Shown: positions 52,688 to 64,000 of the stretch, in pieces
How the letters are laid out: every line of letters begins with the position of its first letter
How positions within the stretch are numbered: the first letter of the stretch is position 1
From: Taxillus chinensis
Lineage: Eukaryota > Streptophyta > Magnoliopsida > Santalales > Loranthaceae
Assembly: GCA_023512835.1 (NCBI GenBank)
Contig: CM042085.1
Location: forward strand, 6,858,062 to 6,922,061
Reading direction: 5' to 3'
Length of the DNA: 64,000 bases
The notes under the pieces: generated by a model
The model's database searches: none
The model's input: the letters and a program-made list of their open reading frames with translations, nothing else
What the model was told of the DNA's origin: nothing
Program-made: the position numbers and the translations under genes

Positions 52688-55600
52688 TTATGAGCCGGGG
52701 ACAATGGTGCCGACATACCCAAACCCAACGAAGGAGAATGAAATAGTTTGGAGGAAGAGGTATATGAAGTAGTTGTTCTTCCCATAGAGGAAGTCATAGC
52801 ATCCACTTGCGAAGAGGAATGCTGCGAACCACAGCTCCAGCGAGTTGATTCTGTTGCATTTTTTAATAGTTGACGGATCAGCCAATGCAGTAGACAGCAA
52901 AAAAATCTATCTGCTTATACATTTGAAACAATGCATAAACCAATTCTCACTTTTCCTACTTTGAATCCTCCCGGCCATAAGAAAAATTATAGCAGCATTG
53001 TAAAAAGTGACAAATCATGGGTCTATAATTTCCTAATCACGCTAAACATTATTTTATTTCTACAAGATGTCTACTGCTAACAATAATATATCTAGTTCTC
53101 TTCCAATAATAATATAAAAAAACTATTTGGGACAACTACATGTGTATCAAATTATCAATTGATTCTATGTTGTGTGTACCTTCTAGATGCGGACAAGTTG
53201 AGAAAGGCAAACAAAATCATTACCTATCACCAAATGAAAAGCGAATTCTCTTCAGGGGTTTGCTCTTTGTCTTGTTTTTCATAGCATCTCCTAGCTTCTC
53301 TGTCACAACCCACTCATTAGCTCTCCCAGCTTCTAGTAGACCAATGAAGGCGGCCTTAGTCCGGTGTAGTGACATTACATTCTCAAAAAGGATCCAATAA
53401 AACAACAGGTGAATGGACCTGCGGGTTAAATAAGAAAACTAATTAGGCGTTTATTTTGTATGCTTCTAGGCAGAAGAGATGAGATTACAGCACGTAAACG
53501 AAACTGGCACAGCACAGCCAAAAAACTAGACCTTGGGGTTCCCACGGCATTTAGGATGGTAATGATGCAAGGGATATAAACCTGGCCCCATATTGGAACT
53601 TCAACTTCAGGAAACCACATGGTCAGAGGTATCATCACACAGTAGAAGAAAAAGGTAACCATATGAGCAATGACCTTCCGAACAAAGAAGAAGCTATAGA
53701 TCACATAGACCTTTTTCCACAGCGTCACTTTCTGCATATGACAGAAGAAAACTTAGAAGAAAACTAAGGCAGGAATTTACTACGCCTATTCAATTTCTCG
53801 TAATAAAATTACCCACTTTGTTTGTAACGATCTCCATCACCATTTTCCGGAAGAGATTGGCTGGACCACAGGACCACCTGTGCTGCTGGTACCGGAAGGC
53901 CTTCAAGGTACTGGGAAGTTCACTTTTTACCTGTGACAAATAAGGAGGGGATTTACTATGCCTTCAAAGCCTTTTTAGAGTTGAAAACATCATGTACACG
54001 TATATTGTACAAGGCAATGCACACACAAGCATTGGCATTGAATGGAGGTACCTGCAGGTCGCCAAGGTAGACGAATTTCCAGCCTTTGAGACCAGCCCGA
54101 ACAGCTAGATCCATATCCTCCACTGTGGTTCGGTCCTTCCACCCGCCGGCATCATTGATGGCAGCAATTCGCCACACACCCGCAGTCCCTAGAGTTTTTA
54201 GAAATAAATTATTTTAATTTATTTCTAACTTATAATGAGTGGCCCTCACAAATCGTGACATTACAACAAAAAGCAACAACATTAACATGTAGTGCTAGTT
54301 ACCGTTGAAACCGAAGAAGGCGTGAGTTGATGAACCTACTTCCTGCTCAACTTTGAAATGGTAGTCCAGGGACATCTCTTGCATCCTTGTCAACAGGCAC
54401 TCGTCAGCATTCACTGCATTTTTACGCCCATAATACGTATGAAATAGTGAACCGTAAGTTTGTTTTGTTTCAATGGGCACCCAAAATTTTAGTTTCTAGA
54501 CTACTTAAACTTCAACCAAACATAACCCAACTCCCACAGGTGAAAGCCCACATCCAAATTTCACCAAAAAAAAAAAAAAAAAAGTTCAGCACATGGCAAG
54601 AAAGTCGCCACGTTACTACTGGGCACATGCCAACGCCATTGTTTCAACTTCCAAGTTTCAAGGGCAGACAAGTCAGAAGCAGACAACAAAGTTTCTGTAG
54701 CCATTACGCACCGTCCTTCCCACACGCCATATGGCATCTCTGCGACTAGTCGACGATTGTTAAAACGACACACCACACAGGATGAAATTAACACCCCCTT
54801 TTTGTCGTTCAAAATGCTGGACTCAATAATGAAACAAGTGATAAAAGCCGGTAGTTTTAATTTTATTTTATTTTTTAAAAAAAATTGACTTCAAATATCG
54901 AATAATATAATTTCATCGACGCTCCAAAGCACCGTTTGCGTTACGTTTTATGGATACACATAATATATATAGTGTTATATATACCTATATACGTATATAT
55001 ATATATATATATATATATATCTGGTCTCTGATGTGTTCCCGTCAGAGACGGTTGCGCAGAGACAAAACATGTGTCGCCATACTGCAAGCGCATATCATGG
55101 GCCGATACATGGGCCCATCCGCGATTAATGGCTCGTGGTGGGGTTGGGTACCCACGAGAACCTCATAAACCTCACCGACGGCGCTGAGCAGAAAAAGGGA
55201 GTGTGCCACGACATTCAAACACCCATAAAATATTTTAAAAATACTTTAAAATATAATATAAAAACAAATTGCGAATAAAAGACCAAGCGCCACCGACAGT
55301 CAGCGCCCGATAGTTAGAATTAGAGTTAAGGAGTTAATGGAATTGTTGAGGGTGGCCTCACTAGGATTAATTAATTAAATCCAGGGAAATTCATCAAAGA
55401 TTGTAATTTTGGGTAATCCTAAGATTTTCACACTTTCCAACGAATCAAATATAATATAACAAACTCGACAGCTATATAATTAATGTAACAATTGAATACG
55501 AAATCAATGAGGCAAGTACAAAGCTCCAGAGTAAAATTCTAAAGGTCCATCACCAACTGTTTTTTTTTTTTTTGTTAACCCTTCTGTTTAATTTTTTTTA

Positions 55601-57030
55601 ACCCATTAAAATATGACAATTTTTAAGGCCATTCCCTCATGAATTTTTCTTCTTCTTTAGCACTACTCTGGCAATTATGGTATGATAAAACGGATGATTT
55701 TCTTAAAAAAAATCATGGTGAACCGTTTTTTTAATAATAAAGAAATTAATGTAGCACTTATTTTACGTTAAAGCGAAATGAGAATGAAAGCAGCAGCAGT
55801 GATGATTAATTAAGCGGTTTATACATATACATATACATATACATATATATATATATATATATATAAAAGAAGGAAAAAAGAATGGTTTTAACTGGAGTGT
55901 GGTGTGAGGTGAGTGAGGGAGTGATGTGGGGTTACCAAATCGCCAGCGGGCTTGGACGAGGGCGATCTCCGGGTTGCGGTGGAGGAAGGGGATAGCTCGG
56001 CGGAGATAGTCGGGCTCCGGCTGGAAATCGGCGTCAAAGATGGCCACGTACTCGCAGTGCTTCACGTAGTCCTTCTTCAGCCCTTCCTTGAGTGCCCCGG
56101 ACTTGTACCCCGTCCTGTTCTCCCTGATTTGGTACGTTATGTTCATCCCTTTGTTCGCCCACCTCTTGCACTCCACCTCCACCATTTCCTACACGTACCA
56201 ATTCAACACAATCAGATTCACAGATTCAGACCAACAACAACAATAATTAATGTCGGAGTCTGATGATATAAATCGACAACAACAAATTAAAAAAAAACCT
56301 CTGCATAATAGATTGAAAAAAGCATAAAAAAAAAGTACGATATTAACTAAAACACAGGTTTTTCAGGGATTCTAATCTAGCCAGCAAACAATAATAATAA
56401 TTTATTAAAAAAAAAAATTTGTAACGTCCGTGTTGAACAGTTTTAGTAGAAAGGCGGGTTGACTGGTATGATAGTACATGCCTTGATGATAGGGTCAGTA
56501 GAATCGTCGAGGACTTGGATGACGATCCGATCGGACGGCCACGAGAGATTGCACGCAGCCCCGATTGAGAGCTTGTATACCTAAAATTCCTCCAACAATA
56601 AATTAAGGAATGCGTCAGCCTAACAAAATCAGAAAACAAAAAACAAAAAAAAAACAAAAACCGACAAAAGCAAAACCTCGCGCTCATTGAACATGGGGAT
56701 TTGGATGAGGACGACGGGGAAGGCGGAGGAGGTGCCGGATTCGAGGTCGTCGCCGCCGTCGTCGATGGGGTCGGAGCGGTAGCGTCGGTGGGGTTTCTTC
56801 CAGAAGATCTTGACGAGGATGATGACGACGCCCATGTAGAGCCTCTCCACGAACAGCATCAGCGACATGGCCAGGCACAGGTACACTCCCGCCCGCAGCA
56901 ACGGCACCATCACCGGCGTCTTTATCAGCTCCCACATCAGCCCTATTTGGCCTCCGATCTCCTCCGCCGCCGTCCCCCTCCCTCCCTGCCACGACTCCGG
57001 CAGCAACATTCTCACCGACACCCCTTCCAT
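52688..57030 (-). CDS. CSLA: Glucomannan 4-beta-mannosyltransferase, cellulose synthase-like A, nine exons, 541 aa
   Basis: CslA proteins are Golgi membrane enzymes (GT2) that polymerise GDP-mannose, and GDP-glucose, into the backbone of mannan and glucomannan hemicelluloses. Exons on the minus strand: 57030-56677, 56580-56482, 56188-55936, 54413-54303, 54188-54052, 53930-53817, 53731-53532, 53418-53224, 52850-52688; in frame (1626 nt). A transmembrane segment lies near residues 45-75 ([17 protein letters not shown]). Catalytic motifs: DDST (Asp143/144), DADFQPEPD (Asp203/205), TVEDMD (Asp297) and QQHRW (333-337). Further membrane spans follow ([17 protein letters not shown] and the C-terminal [19 protein letters not shown]). 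Length fits Arabidopsis CSLA9 (533 aa) and CSLA2. Intron 2 has a GC donor (AAG|gcatgt); all others are GT-AG. Confidence 0.98.
54995..55020 (+). repeat. (TA)n microsatellite in CslA intron 3
   Basis: An AT dinucleotide run lies in the 1.5 kb third intron. A similar run lies at 55845-55864 in the same intron. Confidence 0.85.
56189..56481 (-). other. GC-AG intron 2 of the CslA gene
   Basis: The donor reads ATCAAG|gcatgt and the acceptor gtgtag|GAAATG. The flanking exon frames (DSTDPIIK then [10 protein letters not shown]) match the family without gap, which makes the non-canonical donor convincing. GC donors are the commonest minor donor type in plants, and the strong AAG before it is typical. 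Confidence 0.85.
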
Positions 57031-57151
57031 TTTCCCGAGAAAATCTTACTTTTCCCGAGAAATTTTTAAAAAGAAAAAAACACACACACACAAACACAAC
57101 TTCTCCGATTCACGATACACACCTCACTCCAAGGCACGCCCTCTCCCCCCC

Positions 57152-57160
57152 TCTTTATAG
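57152..57160 (-). promoter_or_regulatory. TATA box of the CslA gene
   Basis: On the minus strand, CTATAAAGA lies about 120 bp upstream of the start codon, predicting a leader of about 90 nt that contains CA- and GA-rich sequence. Confidence 0.65.
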
Positions 57161-60100
57161 TTCCTCTCTGCGACTTGGCTTCTGTCACTCAGCTACTGTA
57201 GTTGTTGACACATCGGCGCTCTTTTTTTTTTTTTTTTTGCTTTTATGTTTTACTCATTTTTTAAATTTTATTTCTTTTCCGTACTTTTTCTTTTTAAAAA
57301 ACTAAACTTAAATAATAATAATAATAATAAATTAATATGTGACTCGTGAATGGTAACTCATATGAGGAAAATGTCATTTGGCCTGTGATCATCACGTGTG
57401 TGGCAGTGTGAGTGCCTGTGCCTGCACAAAAATTGGGTCAAGTTCATAGGAACGCCATTTTCATTTTCTAAAAGTTTTTGTGTCCAACCTAAAAAAAGTT
57501 ACAATTAGTTAATTTCTGGTTTCTTTTTTTTAAAAAAAAATAAATAAATTAGTAATCATGTGGTCCATTATACGCCCAACATGGAAGATGATAACTCTGG
57601 GGGTTCATGTTTTATTACTTGGGAAAATTTTCGTATTCAAATTTGAGACATTATGGCATTACTATAAACACCCGTTTAGTCAATAAAAGTATTTGAAACG
57701 ATAAGTCACATGCATCCAAAAGTGACATATACGTTTAGTACTACTATTACTATTTTGGCTCGCTACAAAAAGGAATAAAGTCTCTGTTTTTTTTTTTAAA
57801 ACTAAATTATTTTTTTCCCCACTCTGTTTTGCTTGGATAGAAAGAGTCAAATGATCAAAAATGGGGCGACTAATTATCTTATACGATTTCAATATAAATT
57901 ATTTGTAATTGAAAGGTAGTAGACTAGTAGTCGTAGTTGCATCATTGATAGGGTGATCAAAACGTAAGCATTGGTGTGTAAAGAAGTAGTATAATCGAAT
58001 TTGTATTTTTATATATATATATATATAAATTACAAATAACGTACTCCATACTCCTTGCAAAAATAAATAAATTTCGACGCCTGTTTGATTTCAAAAGGGA
58101 CAACGTCATATACCTTGGTTATGGTTGTAAATTGACTCTTTTTTTTCGTGTTTTTAACTCTTAATATGATCCGTTTAAAAAATATTAAATTTATTTTCAA
58201 ATTAATCGGGATGGGTTTTATCCTTATTACCATCGGTCTTACAAATTTTCGTCACTTTGGAAACATTTATTGGGCGAATTTGAAGCTAAAGTATTTGATA
58301 TTGATCCTGTAACAACATTTGTAAACCATTATTAAAATAATAAAACAACCACAAATAAAAAAATATTTGTGTGGTACAATATCTTAAATGTAAGTTATGA
58401 ATAACAAATAATCTATTTAATGGTACTCAATGAATTATAACTTTCAAAAAAGTCAACAATTAGTATAAATTGTAAATGAAAAAAAAAAGAAAAAGAAAAA
58501 AAATTCAAATGGAAATGAAATAAATTTAAATCTGTGAAATGAAATGTTGAATTAAAAACTGAAAATGTAAAATGAATGTGAAAATGTTAATGAAAAATGA
58601 AAAATGAAAAATGTAAATGTAGTAAATAAAATGTAAAATAAAATAAAGTAAAGATGAATGTCTCCAATATATTTTGGCTTAGTGAACCCATCTGTATATC
58701 GAAAGGAGGGAAGGTTACAAATTTAAGCTTACAACGAAGCATCAAACTAAATTGTTTTTTAAAGATTGAATGATAAATTATTTTGTTTCTGAAAACCTAA
58801 CAAAATTTATTAATGGGTGATAAAAAATAATTTTTTATATGATTTAAATCACATCAAAACAAAGTACATTGAATAGTATAGAAACCAAAACAAATTTTAT
58901 GAGTTATGCTATGCTTTTTCTTCACGATTGTTTTAGTCAAAGTACATTGAAAATTAACAAGTTGAGTTTTTCTCTTCTCCTGCTTTCTTCACCTCAAACT
59001 AGCATCACAATTTAATTAAAATATGACACTTTAAACTTGCCCAGAATTAGAATCATAATTCAATCAAAGGGTTAAGTCTAACCATAAAATCATAAATACG
59101 CTATATGAATTTGTTTAGAACAGTAACAACTTTATGGTTGACTTAGTAATCAAGCATCTATCATAATGAATTCAATTCATTTGTATTTTGTAAAAGACTT
59201 ACTCTCTTGTTTTTGCAACAAGTGTTTCAAGCCTTTTAATAGGTTTGTCGCATATCAAGTATCTTTGTCAGTGAACAAAAACATACATTTGTCGTTAATC
59301 TCTAACATCATAAATTTCTAAAGTCATACCCTGATTATGGAATCTTCTTCATACTAGTCTTTAAATCAAAGATCTCCGGGTTTTGGTCATATCCTCATAA
59401 GATGATTGATATTTTCCTTCTTTTTAGCATTGTGCGAACAAGTTGAGACTATTTGAGGTAATTCTTCTTATCTAGCCTATATTTATTCCCTCCAATGTCT
59501 TTCATGAGTGTTGTAGAAAATGTCTTTGTGATTTCAAACATAGTGATCCTTTAGTAATGAAGATTGATCACTAAAACAATACCAGAACAACTAGCAATGA
59601 AGGCCAAAAGACAAAGAAATTATTAACAATAAATGTTGGTCTAGCAATAAAGGTCAAAAAAGAGGATTAAACAAGAACCCAGCTTTAATACAATGCGAAA
59701 AATAAAAAATATTTTAATTCTATTCTGTTAACATACTAGATGTACACATATATACACTGCAGTTCGATCCTTATTATTATAACAATTAATACTTAAAAAA
59801 TAAATTAAACACATAGAAACTTAAAAACCATTAAGAAAATCCTTTTTTTACTTTTTTACTTTATTGTATTACACATGTCTAGCATATTTTATTTTATTTT
59901 TTATTTTTTAGAAAATTCAATTAAAAAACACATTATCTTTTCTATTAAACATAAATTATTTTCAAATTTAAAATTACATATAAATAACGATAGCAAAATA
60001 AAAAAAATAAAATATAAAAACTAAAACACATACCAAATATGCTCCTTAACTTTTAATCTCGAAACAGCCAGAAGGCATGAGAATTAAAAGATGCATGGAT

Positions 60101-60856
60101 GGTACCAACTTCAAACTTAATAACGGGGGGGCCATGGACCCCCCCCCCCCCCCCAAAAAAAATAAACTTATTAATATTATTATTATTATATATAGTTATA
60201 TATATATATATATGTATGAATTGTGATTAAAAAAGTTATTAATTTGAATCGATTTGTTTATTTTTTTAATTTTTAAAAGTTAAAATGATATAAAATAAAA
60301 ATATAATTTGTGCGCACATTAATACTAATATATATCGAATTTATAATTTTAAAGGTCTTAAAATTATATAATATAGTTCACAAACATAGCACATCATGTA
60401 TTAACAAACTATCTTAAATAAATAAATTTAAAAATATAAAATAAAAATAGAAAATAAATAAATGACAATATTATTTAGTTCAATTCAATTTAAATTATGG
60501 TTTTGAAATTTTAAAACAAATCAAACCAATAATATTATTTGGTTTCAAACTTAACCAACTCGATTTTGTTCGGTTTTGTCGGTTTGATAAATTAAATTGG
60601 TGATTTCGGTAGGTCAGTTTAGATCGATTTTAGCGGTTTAGAGTTTCACTCCTAACTTAGATGGCGCTAATCATAGTTTTAAATAATATATGTAGATTAC
60701 ACAGTTTATATCTTGGCTCCTCCTAATCAAATTTTCTGGATCCGTCACTGTTCAAACTAAAATTTTAAACTTTAAAAAACGGGAATTAATTTAAGCATTT
60801 TTTTCATGATTTTGCTATTATTTTTGTGTGTAATCTTGTTACTGTTATCATCGTTA
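57161..60856. other. AT-rich intergenic stretch with transposon debris
   Basis: The first part is the CslA promoter region. A C-run lies at 60139-60154 just after a palindromic ggggggccatggacccccc. With 'ctggatccgtcactg' near 60735-60750 it resembles parts of the AGGGGCGGAT-ended element class seen at 30807. Near 60540-60660 a block ending 'gagtttcactccta' looks like the end of a hAT-type element, but its partner end is not visible. No gene is found. Confidence 0.45.
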
Positions 60857-61204
60857 GAGCATTCACTATAGTCTCTTTAAATTTAACTCTTTAAAATAAT
60901 CAAAATTATATCTTTTCTATTTTAACAATCGAAGACACTTTTTTAGTTTCTCTATTCTAACCATTTTATCAATTAAAATATTACTTTTAAAATATTTATT
61001 TATTCTTTTAAATAGAAAAGTAAATGTGGAAAGAAAAAAAAATTAAAAAGTAAATATGATGAGAGAAAATATAATATTTTAATAAATAAAGAGTGAATAG
61101 TATTTGGTTAAATTTAAAGAGTTACTATTTATTTTGTTAAATTTTTTTGTTAGCACAGAGAGTTTGAAAATTTTAATTTTAAAATATTTTTATTAAACTC
61201 GCTC
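60857..61204. mobile_element. Tourist-like MITE
   Basis: Starts GAGCATTCACTATAG after a TTA and ends ...CTCGCTC before TTC, so the target duplication is TTA/TTC and imperfect. Internal words 'tctttaaatttaactcttt' on the left and 'aaatttaaagagtta' on the right form an inverted repeat. The element shares interior words with 31748-32130. Length is about 348 bp, without coding. Confidence 0.5.
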
Positions 61205-63128
61205 TTCAAACTAAAAAAAATACATATAAAAGAGTATTATTTTCTTCTTTCTGGTTGATAACATGGCATCCGCAATTCGAACCAATTCCCGTGCATCACC
61301 ACCGAACAAGCGGACAATCCAGTATTACATTATAACTACTAGGGAGTGGGGGTAAATAGTGAAAAGCGAACTCGATAATTCCCATAAAATACTAGATACT
61401 CTTTATATATTACCAACCCAGCTACACCTTATATTAAAAAAAAAAAACATATCATTGTTATTATCGATATCATTATAACATGCAATTAGGTGCCTATTTA
61501 ATTAATAAAAGGTAGGAAACGTGCATGACCATGGCTGTCTGAGCAGGTTCTCTCTCCAGAAATTATTTCCTTAAAAAAAAAAAGTGGACAGGCCTACACT
61601 TATATTATGTCTCCAAACAAAATGTTATAAAAACAACTTTTCGTTTTCAAATAAAAAAGAAAAAAGAAAAAAGAAAAATAAATAAATATTTGGGTTTAGG
61701 TCCGTATAAAAAGCAAGAGTGATTTTCTAATATTCATACCCGTATTTTTTAAAAAATATTTTGATGTTAAAATAAAGGCCCAGAAGATTTTTTTTTTCTA
61801 AACATTTTCTATAAAGGATCTTGGGGTTGTGGAGGTTTTTCCTAAGAAGACCACAATTCCCGGCCTTTTCTTGAAATTTTCTTTAGATTGAGATTTAAGC
61901 GTTATCGTCCAGGGAGCTCCCTGGATTTTACCTCATTTTAAATTGTTTTTAAATAGACCTTTCAAAATTAAGTGAAACTTTTATATGCCAAGCATGAGGT
62001 TGTAAATCATTTCGCACACAAGAAATCTAATTTTAGTAACCTAGATCATTTTTTAGTGGTAGGTATCTAACTACACCTTTTTGGTTGTTGACCACTCTAA
62101 AACTTTTTTATTTTTTATTTTGAGTTATTTCCAATGATCAAGAATGTGCTTGTATAATAATTGTTTTAAAAAATAGTGGTTCAGAAGATTTTAAAATTTT
62201 ATTTTTAAAATAAGTGAGTCTCATAATTATTTTTTAAAATTTATTTTTAACTGTTTTTTATTTTTAAATTTAAAAATAATTCTATCATAAAATATAAATA
62301 TTTTATTATTATTTTATTACTTTGAGCAACCACATATAATCTTCTATAATTATATTTTGTCTATAATTTATAAATAATTTTAAAAGTTTGATAAAAAAAA
62401 GTTTACATCATGTTCTCACAAATAGAGTTTAAAATAAAAATCAAAGAAAAATTAAATAACATAATAAATAATATACTATTTATTACCTACTATATTTTCA
62501 GTTTTCAATTAAACTAATATAATTTAAACATAAAACTCCTAACAAACGGTCTAAATGTTTGCATACAAAAACGGGTAATGATAACAACAACGTGCGCTCT
62601 GTTGGGTATGAATAATGGAGTGAATTAATATATGGAATTAAAATTGTCTTTTTTAACTCATCATAACATATTGTCTTTTTTCGATTCCTTTTATTAGAGA
62701 TGAATAAAATCTACGCTTTAATATAATATTATAACTAATTCTTTTCTTTCATTTTTCATGAGCCCTTAAAAACTCCCCTTACCAAGTATGTTTTTTATTC
62801 CACAACGTTTTTTTACAAGCGCCTGATGATCTACCATATTCTTTATAAAATTTCAAATTAAAATGGATACATATAAAATATAAAATATAAAATATTTAAA
62901 TGAATTAATTAGGTGTCATTATTGTTTTAGTTTTATAGTTTTATATTTTTATATCTAATAACTATTTAGATGTTGAGTTGTGAAGAAAACAAAAAATTAC
63001 GATACTTATAGTCGAGGCGGCCTTGTAGTTTGGGTGGCCCTAAGCAAAATCTTACATTGTGAGGCCCCTGTAGTTTTGGTTAGAAGTTTCTTTGTTGGAG
63101 AATAGAAGGATCCATTAATGAGTTTATC
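61205..63128. other. AT-rich intergenic stretch, nothing recognised
   Basis: No gene or RNA is seen. A short GC-richer segment at 63010-63110 ('gaggcggccttgtag', 'gaggcccctgtag') resembles the end region of another small transposon. Confidence 0.45.
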
Positions 63129-63917
63129 TAAGGGTGGGCAACGGATACCCGCCCACCTTTCACCCGCCCGCTATCCGCTCTGCCCCGCTATACGGGGCGG
63201 GTTACCCACGCCCAAGCAAGAGCGGGGTGCGGTTTTTAAATTTGACACCCCGCTCCGAGAGGCGAGAGACAGGAGGAAGCATTAATAGGTAGCGGAATTG
63301 CCCTTGGCCCTGCACTTTAATTTTAATAATATTTATTTATAATTTTATAATTATTTTAAATATTATTATTTAACCAGTATTTATGATTAACGATATTTTT
63401 AAATAATATTTTATTATTATAAATTAAATTATTTTTAATAATTTTTTTGTTAAAATTGATGTGAGAAATTTGATTTAGTAGAAATTATTGATATACGGAG
63501 ATCGATAAAGCGATAATAAGATGTGGGCAAATCGAGCATAGTTCGAAGGCAACGTTAAATAACGATATAATCTATCAATACATATATGGAACGAGATACA
63601 ATCTTAAAATTTAATCTACTTCACAAGCGAGGATAGGATGCGGTAATAGGTTGAATTCCCGCCTCAGGTGGGCTTAAATTACTCTTACCAAGCTAACCGT
63701 GGAGCCCCCACAAAGAGCAAAATTATGTAAGAGAGAAATAAATAGAAGTCGATAACGAGGGGTACGGGCGGATGAAGGCTAGTTTCTGCAAATGCATGGG
63801 ACGGAATGCCGCCCGCTTCTGTAGCGTTAGGCGAGTCTGATTTTAAAAATTTCTGCCTAGGGGGCGGGAGTACGGTAATAGGTGGGCCTTACTTCCGTAT
63901 GGTGGGTATCACTCCTA
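63129..63917. mobile_element. hAT-like non-autonomous element, copy 3, complete, reversed
   Basis: It starts TAAGGGTGGGCAACGG and ends TATCACTCCTA, flanked by agtttatc (63121-63128) and agtgtatc (63918-63925), a 7 of 8 match that fits an 8 bp hAT target duplication. The AT-rich core at 63310-63470 is the reverse complement of the cores at 5040-5210 and 6300-6450, so it is the same family as copies 1 and 2 in the opposite orientation. The terminal blocks are full of short inverted 'gcggg/cccgc' words. The 789 bp hold no coding. Confidence 0.65.
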
Positions 63918-64000
63918 AGTGTATCCATGGATAATACTTATAAAAAAATATTCGTGAATATAGTGAACACAAAATTTATTTTAGAATACCATCAAGAGTG

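Overview
This is nuclear DNA of a flowering plant, probably a core eudicot; I cannot name the species. The evidence is a set of intron-rich genes from plant-typical families (DEMETER-like demethylase, CslA mannan synthase, serine carboxypeptidase-like protein, DUF7054 protein), a plant-type upstream sequence element in front of a 7SL RNA gene, and AT-rich intergenic DNA packed with decayed small DNA transposons.

Layout: (1) 1-8.8 kb is gene-poor and holds two copies of a roughly 0.8 kb hAT-like non-autonomous element. (2) 8886-9797 (+) is a single-exon gene for an uncharacterised acidic, presumably nuclear protein. (3) 9.8-18.4 kb is intergenic, with Tourist-like MITEs and a broken Ty3/Gypsy fragment. 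(4) 18401-25349 (-) is a 19-exon DEMETER/ROS1-like 5-methylcytosine DNA glycosylase, 1129 aa, whose joined exons stay in frame throughout. (5) 25.4-38.3 kb is intergenic: a poly-G/poly-T tract, several hAT-type elements and another MITE. (6) 38549-39240 (+) is a two-exon DUF7054 (At4g22758-like) gene. (7) 41001-41302 (+) is a 7SL (signal recognition particle) RNA gene with a plant Pol III upstream promoter. (8) 44926-47133 (-) is U2AF35, followed by tRNA-Leu(UAA) on + at 47362. (9) 49062-52209 (+) is a nine-exon serine carboxypeptidase-like gene. (10) 52688-57030 (-) is a nine-exon CslA glucomannan synthase, tail to tail with the carboxypeptidase. (11) 57.2-64 kb is AT-rich intergenic DNA with a MITE and a complete 789 bp hAT-like element.

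The genes do not form a pathway or cluster; this is ordinary plant chromosome with independent genes (DNA demethylation, splicing, protein targeting, translation, cell-wall mannan synthesis, secreted peptidase). All exon models were assembled by eye from splice signals, reading-frame continuity and remembered family motifs. I see no bacterial-style system, CRISPR array or obviously new multi-gene system. The points most worth a second look are the divergent C-terminus of the DEMETER-like protein, the well-organised 7SL gene, the overlapping upstream ORF in the DUF7054 gene, and the hAT-like families whose ends and target-site duplications can still be read.
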